Source: Streptomyces cucumeris (GTDB taxonomy: Bacteria > Actinomycetota > Actinomycetes > Streptomycetales > Streptomycetaceae). From it: a DNA stretch of 64,000 nucleotides. The notes under the pieces are model-generated. The model searched no databases. It was not told the origin of the DNA and worked only from the letters and a program-made list of their open reading frames with translations. The stretch spans positions 50,864 through 114,863 of the forward strand of contig NZ_JANCLX010000029.1 in NCBI RefSeq assembly GCF_024295805.1, written 5' to 3'. Shown here in pieces: positions 17,590 through 26,936 of this stretch (position 1 is the stretch's first letter; every line of letters starts with the position of its first letter). Made by a program: the position numbers and the translations under genes.

Positions 17590-17817
17590 GGGTGCTCCTT
17601 TCGCGTCTCAATTACCAGAAAATGAGTCCGGGATAGTTGAGCGATCTCCGTGTATGCGACTGTGACACTAGTCGTACATTTGCGGCCCGTGACGTGCAAC
17701 AAGCTGCACTACAGGTTTCTGCACGCCGTTGCGGCGAGGAACCACTGGGATTCGTGCGGGATTTCCGCTTCAGTTGATGTGTTCTCCGGTGCACGCAATA
17801 AGAGATGGGGGATCATC

Positions 17818-18864
17818 ATGCCCAGCACCGTCGCACTGTCGCTGCCCGCCAAAGGAGCGCCTTTCACGCTGACCGAGATCGAGCGCCGCCCGTTGCGCGA
17901 TGATGACGTCCGGATTGACATCATGTTCTGCGGGGTCTGTCACACCGATCTGCATTTCGGTCATGACGACTGGGGTGGGACGTTCTTCCCTCTCGTTCCC
18001 GGTCACGAGATCACCGGGGTGGTGTCCGAAGTGGGCCCCTCCGTCACCACGTTCACGGTCGGCGACCGCGTCGGGGTGGGCTGCATGGTCAACTCCTGTG
18101 GAAAGTGCGCTCCGTGCGCATCGGGCGAGGAGCAGTACTGCACCGAAGGCTTCGTCAAGACCTACTCCGCGCTCGACCATGACGGGGAAGTGACCCTGGG
18201 TGGTTACAGCCAGTCCATCGTCGTGGCGGAGCCCTTCGTTCTCCACATTCCCGAAGCGCTGGACCTCGACAGTGCTGCCCCGCTGCTGTGCGCAGGCGTC
18301 ACGGTCTACTCGCCGCTCCGGAAGTGGCAGGCGGGACCGGGCAAGCGGGTCGGTGTGCTCGGGATGGGAGGGCTCGGACACCTCGGCGTCAAGATCGCCG
18401 CGGCGATGGGGGCCGAGGTCACGCTGTTCGGCCGGTCACCGGACAAGAAGGACGACGCCCTGGGCTTCGGCGCCGCCCGGTTCGTGGACACCGGCGCGAG
18501 CGCGGACCTCGCCGGACTCGAGGGGTATTTCGACCTGCTCATCAACACGGTGCCGGCGCGTATCGACGTGGACGCGTATCTGGGGCTGCTCGGCCTCGGC
18601 GGCACCCTCGTCAACGTGGGCGCACCGGGCGATCCGATCGCCTCGTACAACGTGTTTTCGCTTCTGGGTGCCCGTCGTTGTATCGCCGGATCCTCCATCG
18701 GCGGAATACGTGAGACGCAGGACATGCTCGACTTCTGCGCGGCGCACCGCATCACCGCTGAGGTCGAGAAAATCTCGGCGGCCCAGGTATCAGAAGCCTG
18801 GGAAAACCTGTCGGACGTCCGGTACCGGTACGTTATCGACATCGCCACGCTCACCATGGCCTGA
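17818..18864 (+). CDS. Zinc-dependent alcohol dehydrogenase, cinnamyl-alcohol-dehydrogenase (CAD) type
   Basis: A 348-aa medium-chain dehydrogenase. Catalytic zinc ligands lie in FCGVCHTDLHFG and VPGHEITG; structural zinc ligands are in NSCGKCAPCASGEEQYC. The NADPH-binding loop is LGMGGLGHLGVKIAAAMG. Overall length and motif order match the CAD/YahK subgroup, which reduces aromatic and aliphatic aldehydes with NADPH. The start at 17818 is preceded by AGATGGGGG and gives the expected family N-terminus; an upstream frame extension is not conserved-looking. It lies divergently from chorismate synthase and 120 bp before an FAD monooxygenase. In this context a cinnamaldehyde-like substrate is possible but unproven. 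Confidence 0.9.
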   Translation: MPSTVALSLPAKGAPFTLTEIERRPLRDDDVRIDIMFCGVCHTDLHFGHDDWGGTFFPLVPGHEITGVVSEVGPSVTTFTVGDRVGVGCMVNSCGKCAPCASGEEQYCTEGFVKTYSALDHDGEVTLGGYSQSIVVAEPFVLHIPEALDLDSAAPLLCAGVTVYSPLRKWQAGPGKRVGVLGMGGLGHLGVKIAAAMGAEVTLFGRSPDKKDDALGFGAARFVDTGASADLAGLEGYFDLLINTVPARIDVDAYLGLLGLGGTLVNVGAPGDPIASYNVFSLLGARRCIAGSSIGGIRETQDMLDFCAAHRITAEVEKISAAQVSEAWENLSDVRYRYVIDIATLTMA

Positions 18865-18984
18865 CTCATGGAATCACCCGGAGAGCGATTCCCGGCTCAC
18901 TTCCTGTCGTCTGCCGGCATTCAGGAAGAAAGCTGCTCGGGCCCGACCCGACTTCGCGGAAAAGAAGTTACGGAGGCAGATGTC

Positions 18985-20577
18985 ATGTCAGTACAGCGGG
19001 TTCCCGTCCTCGTCGTCGGCGGCGCCTATACCGGGCTCACGACCGCGCTGAGTCTGGCAGCGCGCGGTGTGCGCCCCCTTCTGGTGGAGCGGCGGACAGC
19101 CATCTCCACGCTGCCGAAGGCATGGGGTCTCAATACCCGGTCCCAAGAACTGCTCAACACCTTGCCAGGTGTGGCAGAGCGCATCCGCGCCGCCATCGCC
19201 GATGCGCAGTGGCCGCGTATGAGCCACGGCACCTCTCTGGCCGATCCCGAGCGACAGTATCTCGACCCACCCCTGGAGCCCGATCCGCAAGAGCTCTCAT
19301 CGGTGCCGCCGCTCGCGTGGATATCCCAGGCACGGGTGGAGGAGATCCTCCGCGCCAGCGCGGAGGAAGCCGGTGCGGAGGTGCGCCTGGGTACCGAGAT
19401 GATCTCTCTTGTCCAGGACGAGGAGAAGGTCACCGCGACGCTGCGCGAGGCATCCACCGGGCATGAGTATGCCGTCGAGGCCGACTACCTGGTGGCAGCC
19501 GACGGAAACATGAGCCCCACACGGCACATGGTCGGGATCGGTGTCCAGGGCGGCGGAGTGATCGGCCATATGTACGTCATCACCTTCGAAGCCGATCTGA
19601 CGCGGTACGTCAAGGACGCTGTCGAGGTCATCGGCATGCCCGGCAGTGGCTGCAGCTTCATCCTGGACGGCTCCGAGCGGCACACCCTGTGGGTCGACTA
19701 CTTTCCCGAGCGTGGCGAGACACCGGAGGACTTCACGGAGCAGCGCTGTGTGGACCGGATCCGCCGTGCGATCGGCGACCCGGACATCGACATCACCTTC
19801 ATCAACGCCCGCTTCTTCCCCATCAACCACAAGCTGGCGGACCGCTTCCGTGAAGGCCGGGTCTTCCTGGCCGGTGACTCCGCACATGCCTGCCCGCCCA
19901 ACGGCGGCCAGGGCGGCAACCTCGCCATCCAGGACGCCTACGATCTGTCCTGGCGGCTCGCCCTGGTGCTCACCGGACAGGCCGGGCCCGATCTGCTGGA
20001 CATGTATGAAGTCGAACGGCGCCCGGTCATCGACATCACGCTCAAGCGCGAGGTCGAGCTCGCCAAGGTCTCGGAGGGCCGGGTGCCCGCCAGCTACAAC
20101 CCCGCCGATCCCCATGCCCCCATCCCCACGCCCAAGGAGTTCCTCGGCTTCCGCTATCGCTCCCCGGCGATAGGGACCGAGGCCGACGATGACGGCAGCG
20201 TGCAGGAGGATCCGTGGCATCCCACCGGGCGCCCCGGAGGACGCGCCCCGCATGTCGCCCTCACCGATGGCCCAGGGGAGATCTCCACCCATGACCTGTT
20301 CGGTCACGGCTTCGTGCTGCTGGCCGGTCGCGAGGCCCCCGGCTGGGTCGCCGCCGCCGAAAAGGTCGCCCGCAAGCTGGGGGTCACCCTGGCCGCGCAC
20401 CGGATCGGCGACCGCTATGCCGACAGCGACGACCTCTGGTGCACTCGCTACGGCATCGCGCCGGACGGGGCCGCGCTGATCCGTCCCGATGCCGTGGTGA
20501 CCTGGCGTGCCAAGACGGCCGCGGACGACCTTGAGGGTGCCCTCACGACGGCCCTCAGCCACGCCCTCACCCGCTGA
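18985..20577 (+). CDS. FAD-dependent aromatic monooxygenase (PheA/TfdB-type hydroxylase)
   Basis: A 530-aa class A flavoprotein hydroxylase. FAD-binding parts are VLVVGGAYTGLTTALSLAAR (the third Gly of the usual GxGxxG is Ala), DYLVAADGNMSPTR (DG motif) and GRVFLAGDSAHACPPNGGQG (GD motif). The C-terminal 130 residues form the thioredoxin-like domain typical of polyketide and phenol hydroxylases. It would hydroxylate an activated aromatic ring using NAD(P)H and O2. The ATG at 18985 follows GGAGG by 9 bp. It lies downstream of the CAD-type dehydrogenase and upstream of an aromatic-type PKS across a convergent regulator; an aryl polyketide is one plausible substrate. Confidence 0.88.
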   Translation: MSVQRVPVLVVGGAYTGLTTALSLAARGVRPLLVERRTAISTLPKAWGLNTRSQELLNTLPGVAERIRAAIADAQWPRMSHGTSLADPERQYLDPPLEPDPQELSSVPPLAWISQARVEEILRASAEEAGAEVRLGTEMISLVQDEEKVTATLREASTGHEYAVEADYLVAADGNMSPTRHMVGIGVQGGGVIGHMYVITFEADLTRYVKDAVEVIGMPGSGCSFILDGSERHTLWVDYFPERGETPEDFTEQRCVDRIRRAIGDPDIDITFINARFFPINHKLADRFREGRVFLAGDSAHACPPNGGQGGNLAIQDAYDLSWRLALVLTGQAGPDLLDMYEVERRPVIDITLKREVELAKVSEGRVPASYNPADPHAPIPTPKEFLGFRYRSPAIGTEADDDGSVQEDPWHPTGRPGGRAPHVALTDGPGEISTHDLFGHGFVLLAGREAPGWVAAAEKVARKLGVTLAAHRIGDRYADSDDLWCTRYGIAPDGAALIRPDAVVTWRAKTAADDLEGALTTALSHALTR

Positions 20578-21670
20578 CGGGAGCGTTGTCGCATCCGGTT
20601 CGGGTGCGGCAACGCTCATCGGCTTCCTGTCGGTGTGACGTGGCGCCGTGGTCTTCCGCATCCTGGCCGACGCCGGAGGCGAGCATATGGTCGCGCATGA
20701 TCCAGCCGGCCTGGAAGCGGCTCTGCGCTCCCAGGTCGCCGAACATCTCCGCGATGTACTTCCGGCAGGTGCGCACTCCGATGCCCAGCCGCTTGGCCAC
20801 GACCTCGTCCTTGTAACCGGCGGCGAGGAGTTGAAGGATCGCGCTCTTCGTCTCCTGGGTGAGGCACTCGGGGATTCTGCTGTTCCCGCCGGTCGGCCGG
20901 AAGGCCACACTGGTGGCCCAGGCGCTCACCACCATGTGCACGATGAACTCCACCAACGCTCCGTGCCTCACGATATGGGCTCTTCCGGTGTCCGCGCCGT
21001 CCAGCAGGAAGGCCACGGACCGGTCGAAGACGATGAGGGCGGGCAGGGTCGCCGCGGCGGTGCGGACCTCACCCCCTGCCGCCAGGACGTGCTCGACGCA
21101 ACCGCGCACCTCCGCGTCGTAGCGCGATAAGTGCGGGAGCAGCACCCGTACGTTGACCGACGGGTTCAGCAGTCCGGAGTCCCGGCAGGTCACGTCCCGG
21201 GCGATCGAGGACACTCCCCGTCCCAGCGGCTGCACGGCGAACACTTCCTCTGCGCACCGCGCCGCGTAGTCCTCCACCATGTCACGGATGTCCGACGCGC
21301 CCTCGACCGTGACCACGGGGCTGACACCGACGTTCTCCGCGTCGTCGGCGCAGAGCCCGGAGATCATGTCGAGCTGCTCGCGGATCTCGTTGAGTTGGGT
21401 CTGCCAGGCGTCGATGGCTCCCGAGAGCGGCTTGGCGTACTGGAGTCTGATCATCTCCGGGTGCACCGCGGTCCAAGCGCCGTGCCCCTCGGTGTTGTGG
21501 CGCGCCAGCCGCATTCTCTTCAGTGTGGACAGCACGCCCTCCGCGTGTCCCGCGCCCCACCCGAGGCTTCTGGACAACCCCTCCATGGTGGCTCCGCCCG
21601 TGGTGACGAGGAACTGATAGGCCGTCAGCTCTTCATCGCTGATCAGCGGAATGATGTGCCCGAGGTCCAC
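20567..21670 (-). CDS. LuxR-type regulator with TrmB-like N-terminal helix-turn-helix
   Basis: A 367-aa regulator. Residues 1-70 look like a winged helix of TrmB type (LISDEELTAYQFLVTTGG...LSRSLGWGAGHAEGVLSTLKRM). The middle is a sensor-like region with a phospholipase D/TrmB-like flavour (VLLPHLSRYDAEVRG, ALIVFDRSVAFLLDG). The C-terminus, about 285-340, is a LuxR helix-turn-helix (ILQLLAAGYKDEVVAKRLGIGVRTCRKY). Start GTG at 21670 with GGGAG 7 bp upstream. Divergent from the PKS and overlapping the hydroxylase tail-to-tail by 11 bp, it is the likely pathway regulator of that small cluster. Confidence 0.85.
   Translation of the reverse strand: MDLGHIIPLISDEELTAYQFLVTTGGATMEGLSRSLGWGAGHAEGVLSTLKRMRLARHNTEGHGAWTAVHPEMIRLQYAKPLSGAIDAWQTQLNEIREQLDMISGLCADDAENVGVSPVVTVEGASDIRDMVEDYAARCAEEVFAVQPLGRGVSSIARDVTCRDSGLLNPSVNVRVLLPHLSRYDAEVRGCVEHVLAAGGEVRTAAATLPALIVFDRSVAFLLDGADTGRAHIVRHGALVEFIVHMVVSAWATSVAFRPTGGNSRIPECLTQETKSAILQLLAAGYKDEVVAKRLGIGVRTCRKYIAEMFGDLGAQSRFQAGWIMRDHMLASGVGQDAEDHGATSHRQEADERCRTRTGCDNAPVSG
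20581..20617. terminator. Bidirectional hairpin inside the end of the LuxR-type gene
   Basis: GAGCGTTGTCGCA and TGCGGCAACGCTC pair over 13 bp (one mismatch, G:U-tolerant) around an 11-nt loop, 4 bp after the hydroxylase stop. It lies within the last codons of the convergent regulator, so it terminates the hydroxylase transcript and encodes part of the regulator tail. Confidence 0.6.
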
Positions 21671-21944
21671 AGCCTTCTCCCATACTCGCTCCGAACCCGC
21701 TCTGATGACTGCGAGTCAAGAATAGACACGCAGTCATGTATGGACGCAAGTACAGACTTTGACTCGAGTTCGCGATGCAAATTCACAAAGGTCCGTACAA
21801 GCGCCCAGGTCAGTCAAATCTGCCTAAAGAAATAGTCGGGCTTGAGGCAAAAAATGTTCCGCGGTGTATTTTTGCATCCCTCTTTAACGATCACTGACTC
21901 ACTCACCCACCCACCTGGAGTCGTCCGTGTGCGGAGCAGAACTC

Positions 21945-24900
21945 ATGCCTTACACACCTGTCGCGATCGTCGGCATGGGATGCCGGTTCCCCGGAGCCGA
22001 GAGCGTCGACGAACTGTGGGACGTGCTCATGGGCAACACCGGCGCCGTGAGCCCGGTACCGCACGAACGCTTCGACATCGCCGACTGCTACGACCCCACC
22101 CCCATGACCCCCGGTCGAACGGTGTCGCGCCACGGTGGTTTCCTCACCGACCCCTTCGGCTTCGACGCGGCGTTCTTCGGTATCTCACCCGTGGAAGCAA
22201 GCGAGATGGACCCGCAGCAACGGCTTCTGCTGCACGTCGTATGGGAAGCCCTGGAGTCGGCGGGGATACGTCCATCGCTGCTCGCGGGAAGCCAGGGCGG
22301 TGTGTTCGTCGGGCAGGCGACGGCGGAGTACGCGGAGACCCCTCCCCGAGCCCATGAACCCGATGTCCGCGCCATGGTCGGCAGCCGGCTGCGTTCGGTG
22401 ACGGCCGGCCGTGTCTCCCACGCCCTCGATCTGCGCGGTCCCAGCGTCGTGCTGGACACCGCGTGCTCCTCGTCCCTGGTGGCCGTGCACGCCGCACGCC
22501 AGAGTCTGCTGACCGGTGAGAGCGACCTGTGCATCGCCGCCGGAGTCAACGTCATCATGTCCGCGCACGACTCCATCGCCTACTCCCAGGGCGGCATGCT
22601 CTCACCCGGCGGACACTGCCGGTTCGGCGACGCCCGCGCCGACGGATTCGTCCGCAGCGAAGGTGTGGGCGCGGTCGTGCTCAAACGGCTGGACGACGCG
22701 CTGAGAGACGGCGACCCCGTGCGCGCGGTATTACTCGGCAGCGCGATGACCAACGATGGCGCGGCGAGCGGACTGCTGGTCCGCCCTTCCGTGGAGGGCC
22801 AGGCCGATGCGCTGCGCCGGGCCTGCGCCGGCGCCGGCGTCAAGCCTTCGGAGCTCGACTACATCGAGGCGCATGGCACGGGAACGCACATCGGAGACGA
22901 GGTGGAACTCCGCGCGCTCGCGGAGACGGCAGGGCTGGGGCGGGCGCCGGACCGGCCGTTGCTCACCGGGTCGGTCAAGACCAACCTCGGGCACCCTGAG
23001 GCCGCGGCCGGTCTCGCCGGACTGATCAAGACGGTGCTCATTCTCGAACACGGTGTCATTCCCGCGTCGCTGCACCTCGACGAGGCGCACGGCCTGCTCG
23101 CACAGGACGACTTCCCGGTGCGCGTGGTGACGCGGAACCAACCGCTGGACACGGCCGGTTCCGGTGCCCTGCTCGGCGTCACCTCCTTAGGACTGTCCGG
23201 GACGAACGCGCACGTCGTCGTCGGCACGCAGATCCCCGAGCGCACATCCACCGCCCACCGCACCGCCACGGACTCCGGGCCCCACCTGCTGGTGCTCAGT
23301 GCGCGGACGACCAGTTCCCTCCGCCGCCTGGCACGGGATTACGCGGACTACCTCGGGCCCTCGGGCCCCGGGCGTCGTCACCGGCTGGGTGACATCTGCT
23401 CCGCCGCGGCCATGGGACGCGACGCCCACCCTCAGCGGCTCTGGGTCGTGGGCGACGACCACGACTCCCTGTCGCAGCGGCTGCGGGCCCTCGCCGACGG
23501 CGAGATGCTTCCGGACGGCGGCATCGCGGAGGCCGGCCTGTCGGGGGACAAGCGCGTCGTCTTCGTCTTCTCGGGCCAGGGGTCCCAGTGGGAGGGCATG
23601 AGCCGCACGCTGTATCGCTCTTCGCACGCCTTCCGGGCCACGTTGGACGCATGTGACCAGGCCGTGCGCAGGGAACTCGGCTGGTCGGTCCTGGACCGTC
23701 TGATGTCCGACGACACCGAACTCCCCACCGACGTGAGCACCGTCCAGCCCGTCCTGTGGGCAGTGCAGGTGGCCCTCGCCGCCGCCTGGCGCGAACGTGG
23801 CGTGGAACCGGATCTGTGCATGGGGCACAGCATGGGGGAAGTAGCGGCCGCCCATGTCAGCGGCGCCCTGTCGCTCGAGGACGCGGCCGCGGTGATCTGC
23901 CGACGCAGCCGGCTGATGCAGCGCACGGCGGGGCAGGGCGCCATGCTGGTGGTCGAGCTGTCGGCCGCCCAGGCGCGGCAGCACATCGAGGGCCACGGCC
24001 GAGCCGTGTGCATAGCGGCGGAGAACGCGCCCACCACCACGGTGCTCACGGGTGATCCCGTCGCTCTCGACGCCCTGCGGGCCGAACTGGAGGAGAGCGA
24101 TATCCTCTGCCGTCCCGTGAAGGTGAACGTGGCCTCGCATTCGCCACAGATGGACGCGCTGCGGGACGACCTGCTCCAGGAGCTCGCCGAGCTCTCCCCG
24201 CTGCCCGCCACGACGGGGATGATCTCCACCGTGTCCGGCACCGAGGTCAGCGGCCGGGAACTGGACGCCGCCTACTGGATGGACAACCTGCGCCGGCCCG
24301 TCCGGTTCGCCGATACGGTGCAGAACGTGGTCCGCGCGGCAGAGAGCGTTCTGCTCGAGGTGAGTCCGCACCCGGTCCTCCTCGCCGCTCTTGACGACAC
24401 GTCGGACGGCGATGCGGCCGCGGTGGCATCGCTGCACCGTATGTCCGACGAGCCCACCGAGCTGGCACGGGCGGCCGGCCGGCTCTTCGTCCATGGCGGG
24501 CGGCTCGACTGGCAACGCTGGTACGGCGGTGACGCCCCGCGGCACGTGCCGTCGCTCCCCACCTACTCCTGGGACGTGGTGCCGTTCCGGCGCGCGGCGG
24601 CCGACCCCGTTGCCGGACATCGTTCCGGTGCCGCTCGGGTCCGGCACATCGATCTCGCGTCGTGGAGCGAGACCGCCGAGTGGGGTGACGGTATAGCGGT
24701 CCTGGGGTTCACACCCGTGCCACCCGTCGTCTATCTCTCGGCGATGCTGGAAACGGTGCAGGAGGCCGATCGCACCGCGGCGTTCGAACTGCGTGACGTG
24801 ACGCTGGGCGATGTGCCCGTACCCGCCGAAGCGGCCGGGGACACAACCCTCCACGTCGCCCTGGGCGAGTACCACGACGGTGCAGGACAGGCCCGCGACG

Positions 24901-25955
24901 TGACGGTGCGGGCCTCGCTCCCGGGCTCCTCCGCCACGGTCGTCTGCGCTTCCGGACGGGGCATCAGAACAGGCACCGCGGATGCTGTCCCGGACACCTC
25001 GGGTGTCCTGGATGCCGCACTCGCACGGTGCCCCGACTACGTCAGCGCCGAAGGCTACTTGTCGCTCGCCCAGCGCCACGGATACGACATCCGTGGGCCG
25101 TTCCGGGCCGTCGAACACCTGTGGCGGGGGAAGGGCGAGGCCGTGGCCCGGATACGCCTGGCGAAGCCCCTGCCGCGGGTCGGGTGGGAAGCGGGACTGC
25201 TACCGGTTCTGGCGGCGCGGCCGGACACCGCGTCCGGAGACGACGGCATCCATGTCCCGGTCGCCATCGACGCGGTCCGGTTCTACGGCGAGCCGGAGTC
25301 GGAGTTCTGGAGTCTGAGCACCGTACGGGCCGGGAGCGATGAAGGCTCACTGCTGGCTGACGTCGTCCTGCTCTCCTCGGACCAACGCCCCCTGGCGCGA
25401 TTCTCCGGAATCCGTATGCAGAGCCTCGCGCGGCGGGCCGGCACGAGCGCACCACTGCCCTCCGTGTTCACACGTATGTCGGCACTGACCGAACGGTACG
25501 TGGCACCAGTGGCCGGCGCGGTCAAGAAGGTCACCCAGCCTCTTGTGGACGGACTCCTCACCGCCCTGCTGCGTTCCGCTACTCCTCCCGCCGCCGACCG
25601 GCCGGCCACATCAGGCACGACGGGTACCGCCTTCCCCGAGGCGCGCACCGCGGATCCCACTTCTTCCCCGCGCCCCCAGCCGGGAGACGCCTCGACGTCA
25701 CTGCTCGAACACTCCGCGAGGCTGCTGGGCATGTCCCAGTCGGAGATCGACGAGCGAAGGTCGCTGCGTGACCTCGGACTCGACTCCCTCATGGCATCCC
25801 AGCTCCGCCAACGCCTGCGCCAGAGCCACGGCATCGATGTCCCCGCCGGACGGCTGCTGAGCCGGGAGAGCCTGGCCACCCTGCGAGAGAGCCTCGTCCC
25901 GCCGCACGCAGGATCGGAACAAGCCCAGCACGAGGAGCCACGCCACATGACCTGA
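21945..25955 (+). CDS. Iterative type I polyketide synthase, KS-AT-DH(degenerate)-ACP (orsellinate-synthase-like)
   Basis: A 1336-aa single-module PKS. KS is about 1-430, with the Cys174-His-His set in DTACSSS, EAHGTGT and NLGHPEAAAG. AT is about 535-840, active Ser629 in GHSMGE, with VASH at the position that reads HAFH (malonyl) or YASH (methylmalonyl) in other ATs, so extender choice is unclear. A hot-dog DH-like domain is about 900-1160. The DH His position (HxxxGxxxxP) is occupied by Ile in IAVLGFTPVP and the Asp motif is unrecognisable, so it should not dehydrate. ACP is about 1240-1310, Ser1281 in GLDSLMA. There is no KR and no TE. This order and length match bacterial orsellinate synthases such as AviM and CalO5. 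A GTG at 21927 is an alternative start. Confidence 0.85.
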   Translation: MPYTPVAIVGMGCRFPGAESVDELWDVLMGNTGAVSPVPHERFDIADCYDPTPMTPGRTVSRHGGFLTDPFGFDAAFFGISPVEASEMDPQQRLLLHVVWEALESAGIRPSLLAGSQGGVFVGQATAEYAETPPRAHEPDVRAMVGSRLRSVTAGRVSHALDLRGPSVVLDTACSSSLVAVHAARQSLLTGESDLCIAAGVNVIMSAHDSIAYSQGGMLSPGGHCRFGDARADGFVRSEGVGAVVLKRLDDALRDGDPVRAVLLGSAMTNDGAASGLLVRPSVEGQADALRRACAGAGVKPSELDYIEAHGTGTHIGDEVELRALAETAGLGRAPDRPLLTGSVKTNLGHPEAAAGLAGLIKTVLILEHGVIPASLHLDEAHGLLAQDDFPVRVVTRNQPLDTAGSGALLGVTSLGLSGTNAHVVVGTQIPERTSTAHRTATDSGPHLLVLSARTTSSLRRLARDYADYLGPSGPGRRHRLGDICSAAAMGRDAHPQRLWVVGDDHDSLSQRLRALADGEMLPDGGIAEAGLSGDKRVVFVFSGQGSQWEGMSRTLYRSSHAFRATLDACDQAVRRELGWSVLDRLMSDDTELPTDVSTVQPVLWAVQVALAAAWRERGVEPDLCMGHSMGEVAAAHVSGALSLEDAAAVICRRSRLMQRTAGQGAMLVVELSAAQARQHIEGHGRAVCIAAENAPTTTVLTGDPVALDALRAELEESDILCRPVKVNVASHSPQMDALRDDLLQELAELSPLPATTGMISTVSGTEVSGRELDAAYWMDNLRRPVRFADTVQNVVRAAESVLLEVSPHPVLLAALDDTSDGDAAAVASLHRMSDEPTELARAAGRLFVHGGRLDWQRWYGGDAPRHVPSLPTYSWDVVPFRRAAADPVAGHRSGAARVRHIDLASWSETAEWGDGIAVLGFTPVPPVVYLSAMLETVQEADRTAAFELRDVTLGDVPVPAEAAGDTTLHVALGEYHDGAGQARDVTVRASLPGSSATVVCASGRGIRTGTADAVPDTSGVLDAALARCPDYVSAEGYLSLAQRHGYDIRGPFRAVEHLWRGKGEAVARIRLAKPLPRVGWEAGLLPVLAARPDTASGDDGIHVPVAIDAVRFYGEPESEFWSLSTVRAGSDEGSLLADVVLLSSDQRPLARFSGIRMQSLARRAGTSAPLPSVFTRMSALTERYVAPVAGAVKKVTQPLVDGLLTALLRSATPPAADRPATSGTTGTAFPEARTADPTSSPRPQPGDASTSLLEHSARLLGMSQSEIDERRSLRDLGLDSLMASQLRQRLRQSHGIDVPAGRLLSRESLATLRESLVPPHAGSEQAQHEEPRHMT

Positions 25956-26006
25956 AGCCAACTCGCGTTACATGTCCGTTCCTGTCGAACTTCGGTGGCA
26001 CAAGCA

Positions 26007-26040
26007 CCAACTAAACTTGCACTGTGGTATAAAAAGTTGG
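26007..26040. promoter_or_regulatory. Inverted repeat before the TetR gene
   Basis: CCAACT and AGTTGG flank an AT-rich 22-bp centre containing GGTATAAAA, 50 bp after the PKS stop and 100 bp before the TetR start. It could be a TetR autoregulatory operator or the PKS terminator. It is the only AT-rich element in this gap. Confidence 0.35.
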
Positions 26041-26139
26041 AGGTTGGCCCGATGAGAGCGTCACCGGGATAGGCAGCACCGCTCCCGGCGGAGCCGTAGC
26101 CCTCAGCTTCACCAGCTCAGCACGAACGGGAGGGACGGA

Positions 26140-26772
26140 ATGAACGTGCGCGCAACGCCGCCGCCGATCAGCCGCCGGGAACGCAACAAACAGAGAGTCA
26201 GGGAGCGTCTCTACTCCGCGGCGCTCGAGCTCTTCCTGGAGAAGGGGTACGACCAGACCTCCATCGGTGAGATCGCGGAGCGGGCCGATGTGGCACGCGG
26301 GACGTTCTTCAACTACTTCCAGCGCAAGGAAGACATCATCAGTGCGTGGGGAGAAAGGAGACGGGCCGCGCTTGTGACTGGTATCGGTGAATCCGACACG
26401 TTCACACCCAGTTCGATCGCGCAGCTGCAGGAGTGCATGGCGATCCTCGTCCGTATCAACGACGAGGAACCGCAGCTCACGGCGGCGATGCTGACTGCCT
26501 GGGTCAAGGCGGGGCGGCCGATACTTGAAGAGCCGTATGTCGCGGAAGTGTTTGGAAAGATCATTGACGGTGGCGTGCACCGGGGTGAGTTGCGCCCGGA
26601 AATGTCGCCCAGCGGAGTCGGTAACGTTCTGCGCGACGTCTATCTCGGAGCCCTCTACCGGTGGGCCAGTCAACCAGCCGACGAGACCAGGCCATCACTC
26701 GCCGAAGAACTTCAGCAAATTCTGCGGCTTCTCCTGGAGGGCATGGCCCCGGTGGCCCCACCTGCTCCTTGA
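26140..26772 (+). CDS. TetR family transcriptional regulator
   Basis: A 210-aa one-component repressor. Residues about 15-60 are the TetR helix-turn-helix: RERLYSAALELFLEKGYDQT, then SIGEIAERADVARGTFFNYF and QRKEDII. The C-terminal ligand-binding domain is helical and unspecific. It lies 184 bp downstream of the PKS on the same strand, with an AT-rich inverted repeat between them, so it may regulate itself and the PKS cluster. Start ATG at 26140 with GGGAGGGACGG upstream. Confidence 0.88.
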   Translation: MNVRATPPPISRRERNKQRVRERLYSAALELFLEKGYDQTSIGEIAERADVARGTFFNYFQRKEDIISAWGERRRAALVTGIGESDTFTPSSIAQLQECMAILVRINDEEPQLTAAMLTAWVKAGRPILEEPYVAEVFGKIIDGGVHRGELRPEMSPSGVGNVLRDVYLGALYRWASQPADETRPSLAEELQQILRLLLEGMAPVAPPAP

Positions 26773-26936
26773 GGTGGTAAGCGGCTCTGCGGAGATGTCC
26801 GTGAAGGCGATCACGGATTTCGACTGTGCAGACTGTCCGTGTCCACTGTCCTCGACGAGTGGAATCCGCTCGCGTGGGAGAGAAAAGCCGTCCCGAACAC
26901 CCGGTGGGCTGAAAGGAACGCGGATTCCGCGTTGGC

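Noticed and set aside
23187..25118. 643-codon minus-strand open frame inside the PKS
   Set aside because: Composition artefact opposite a clear KS-AT-DH-ACP coding region; no family motifs.
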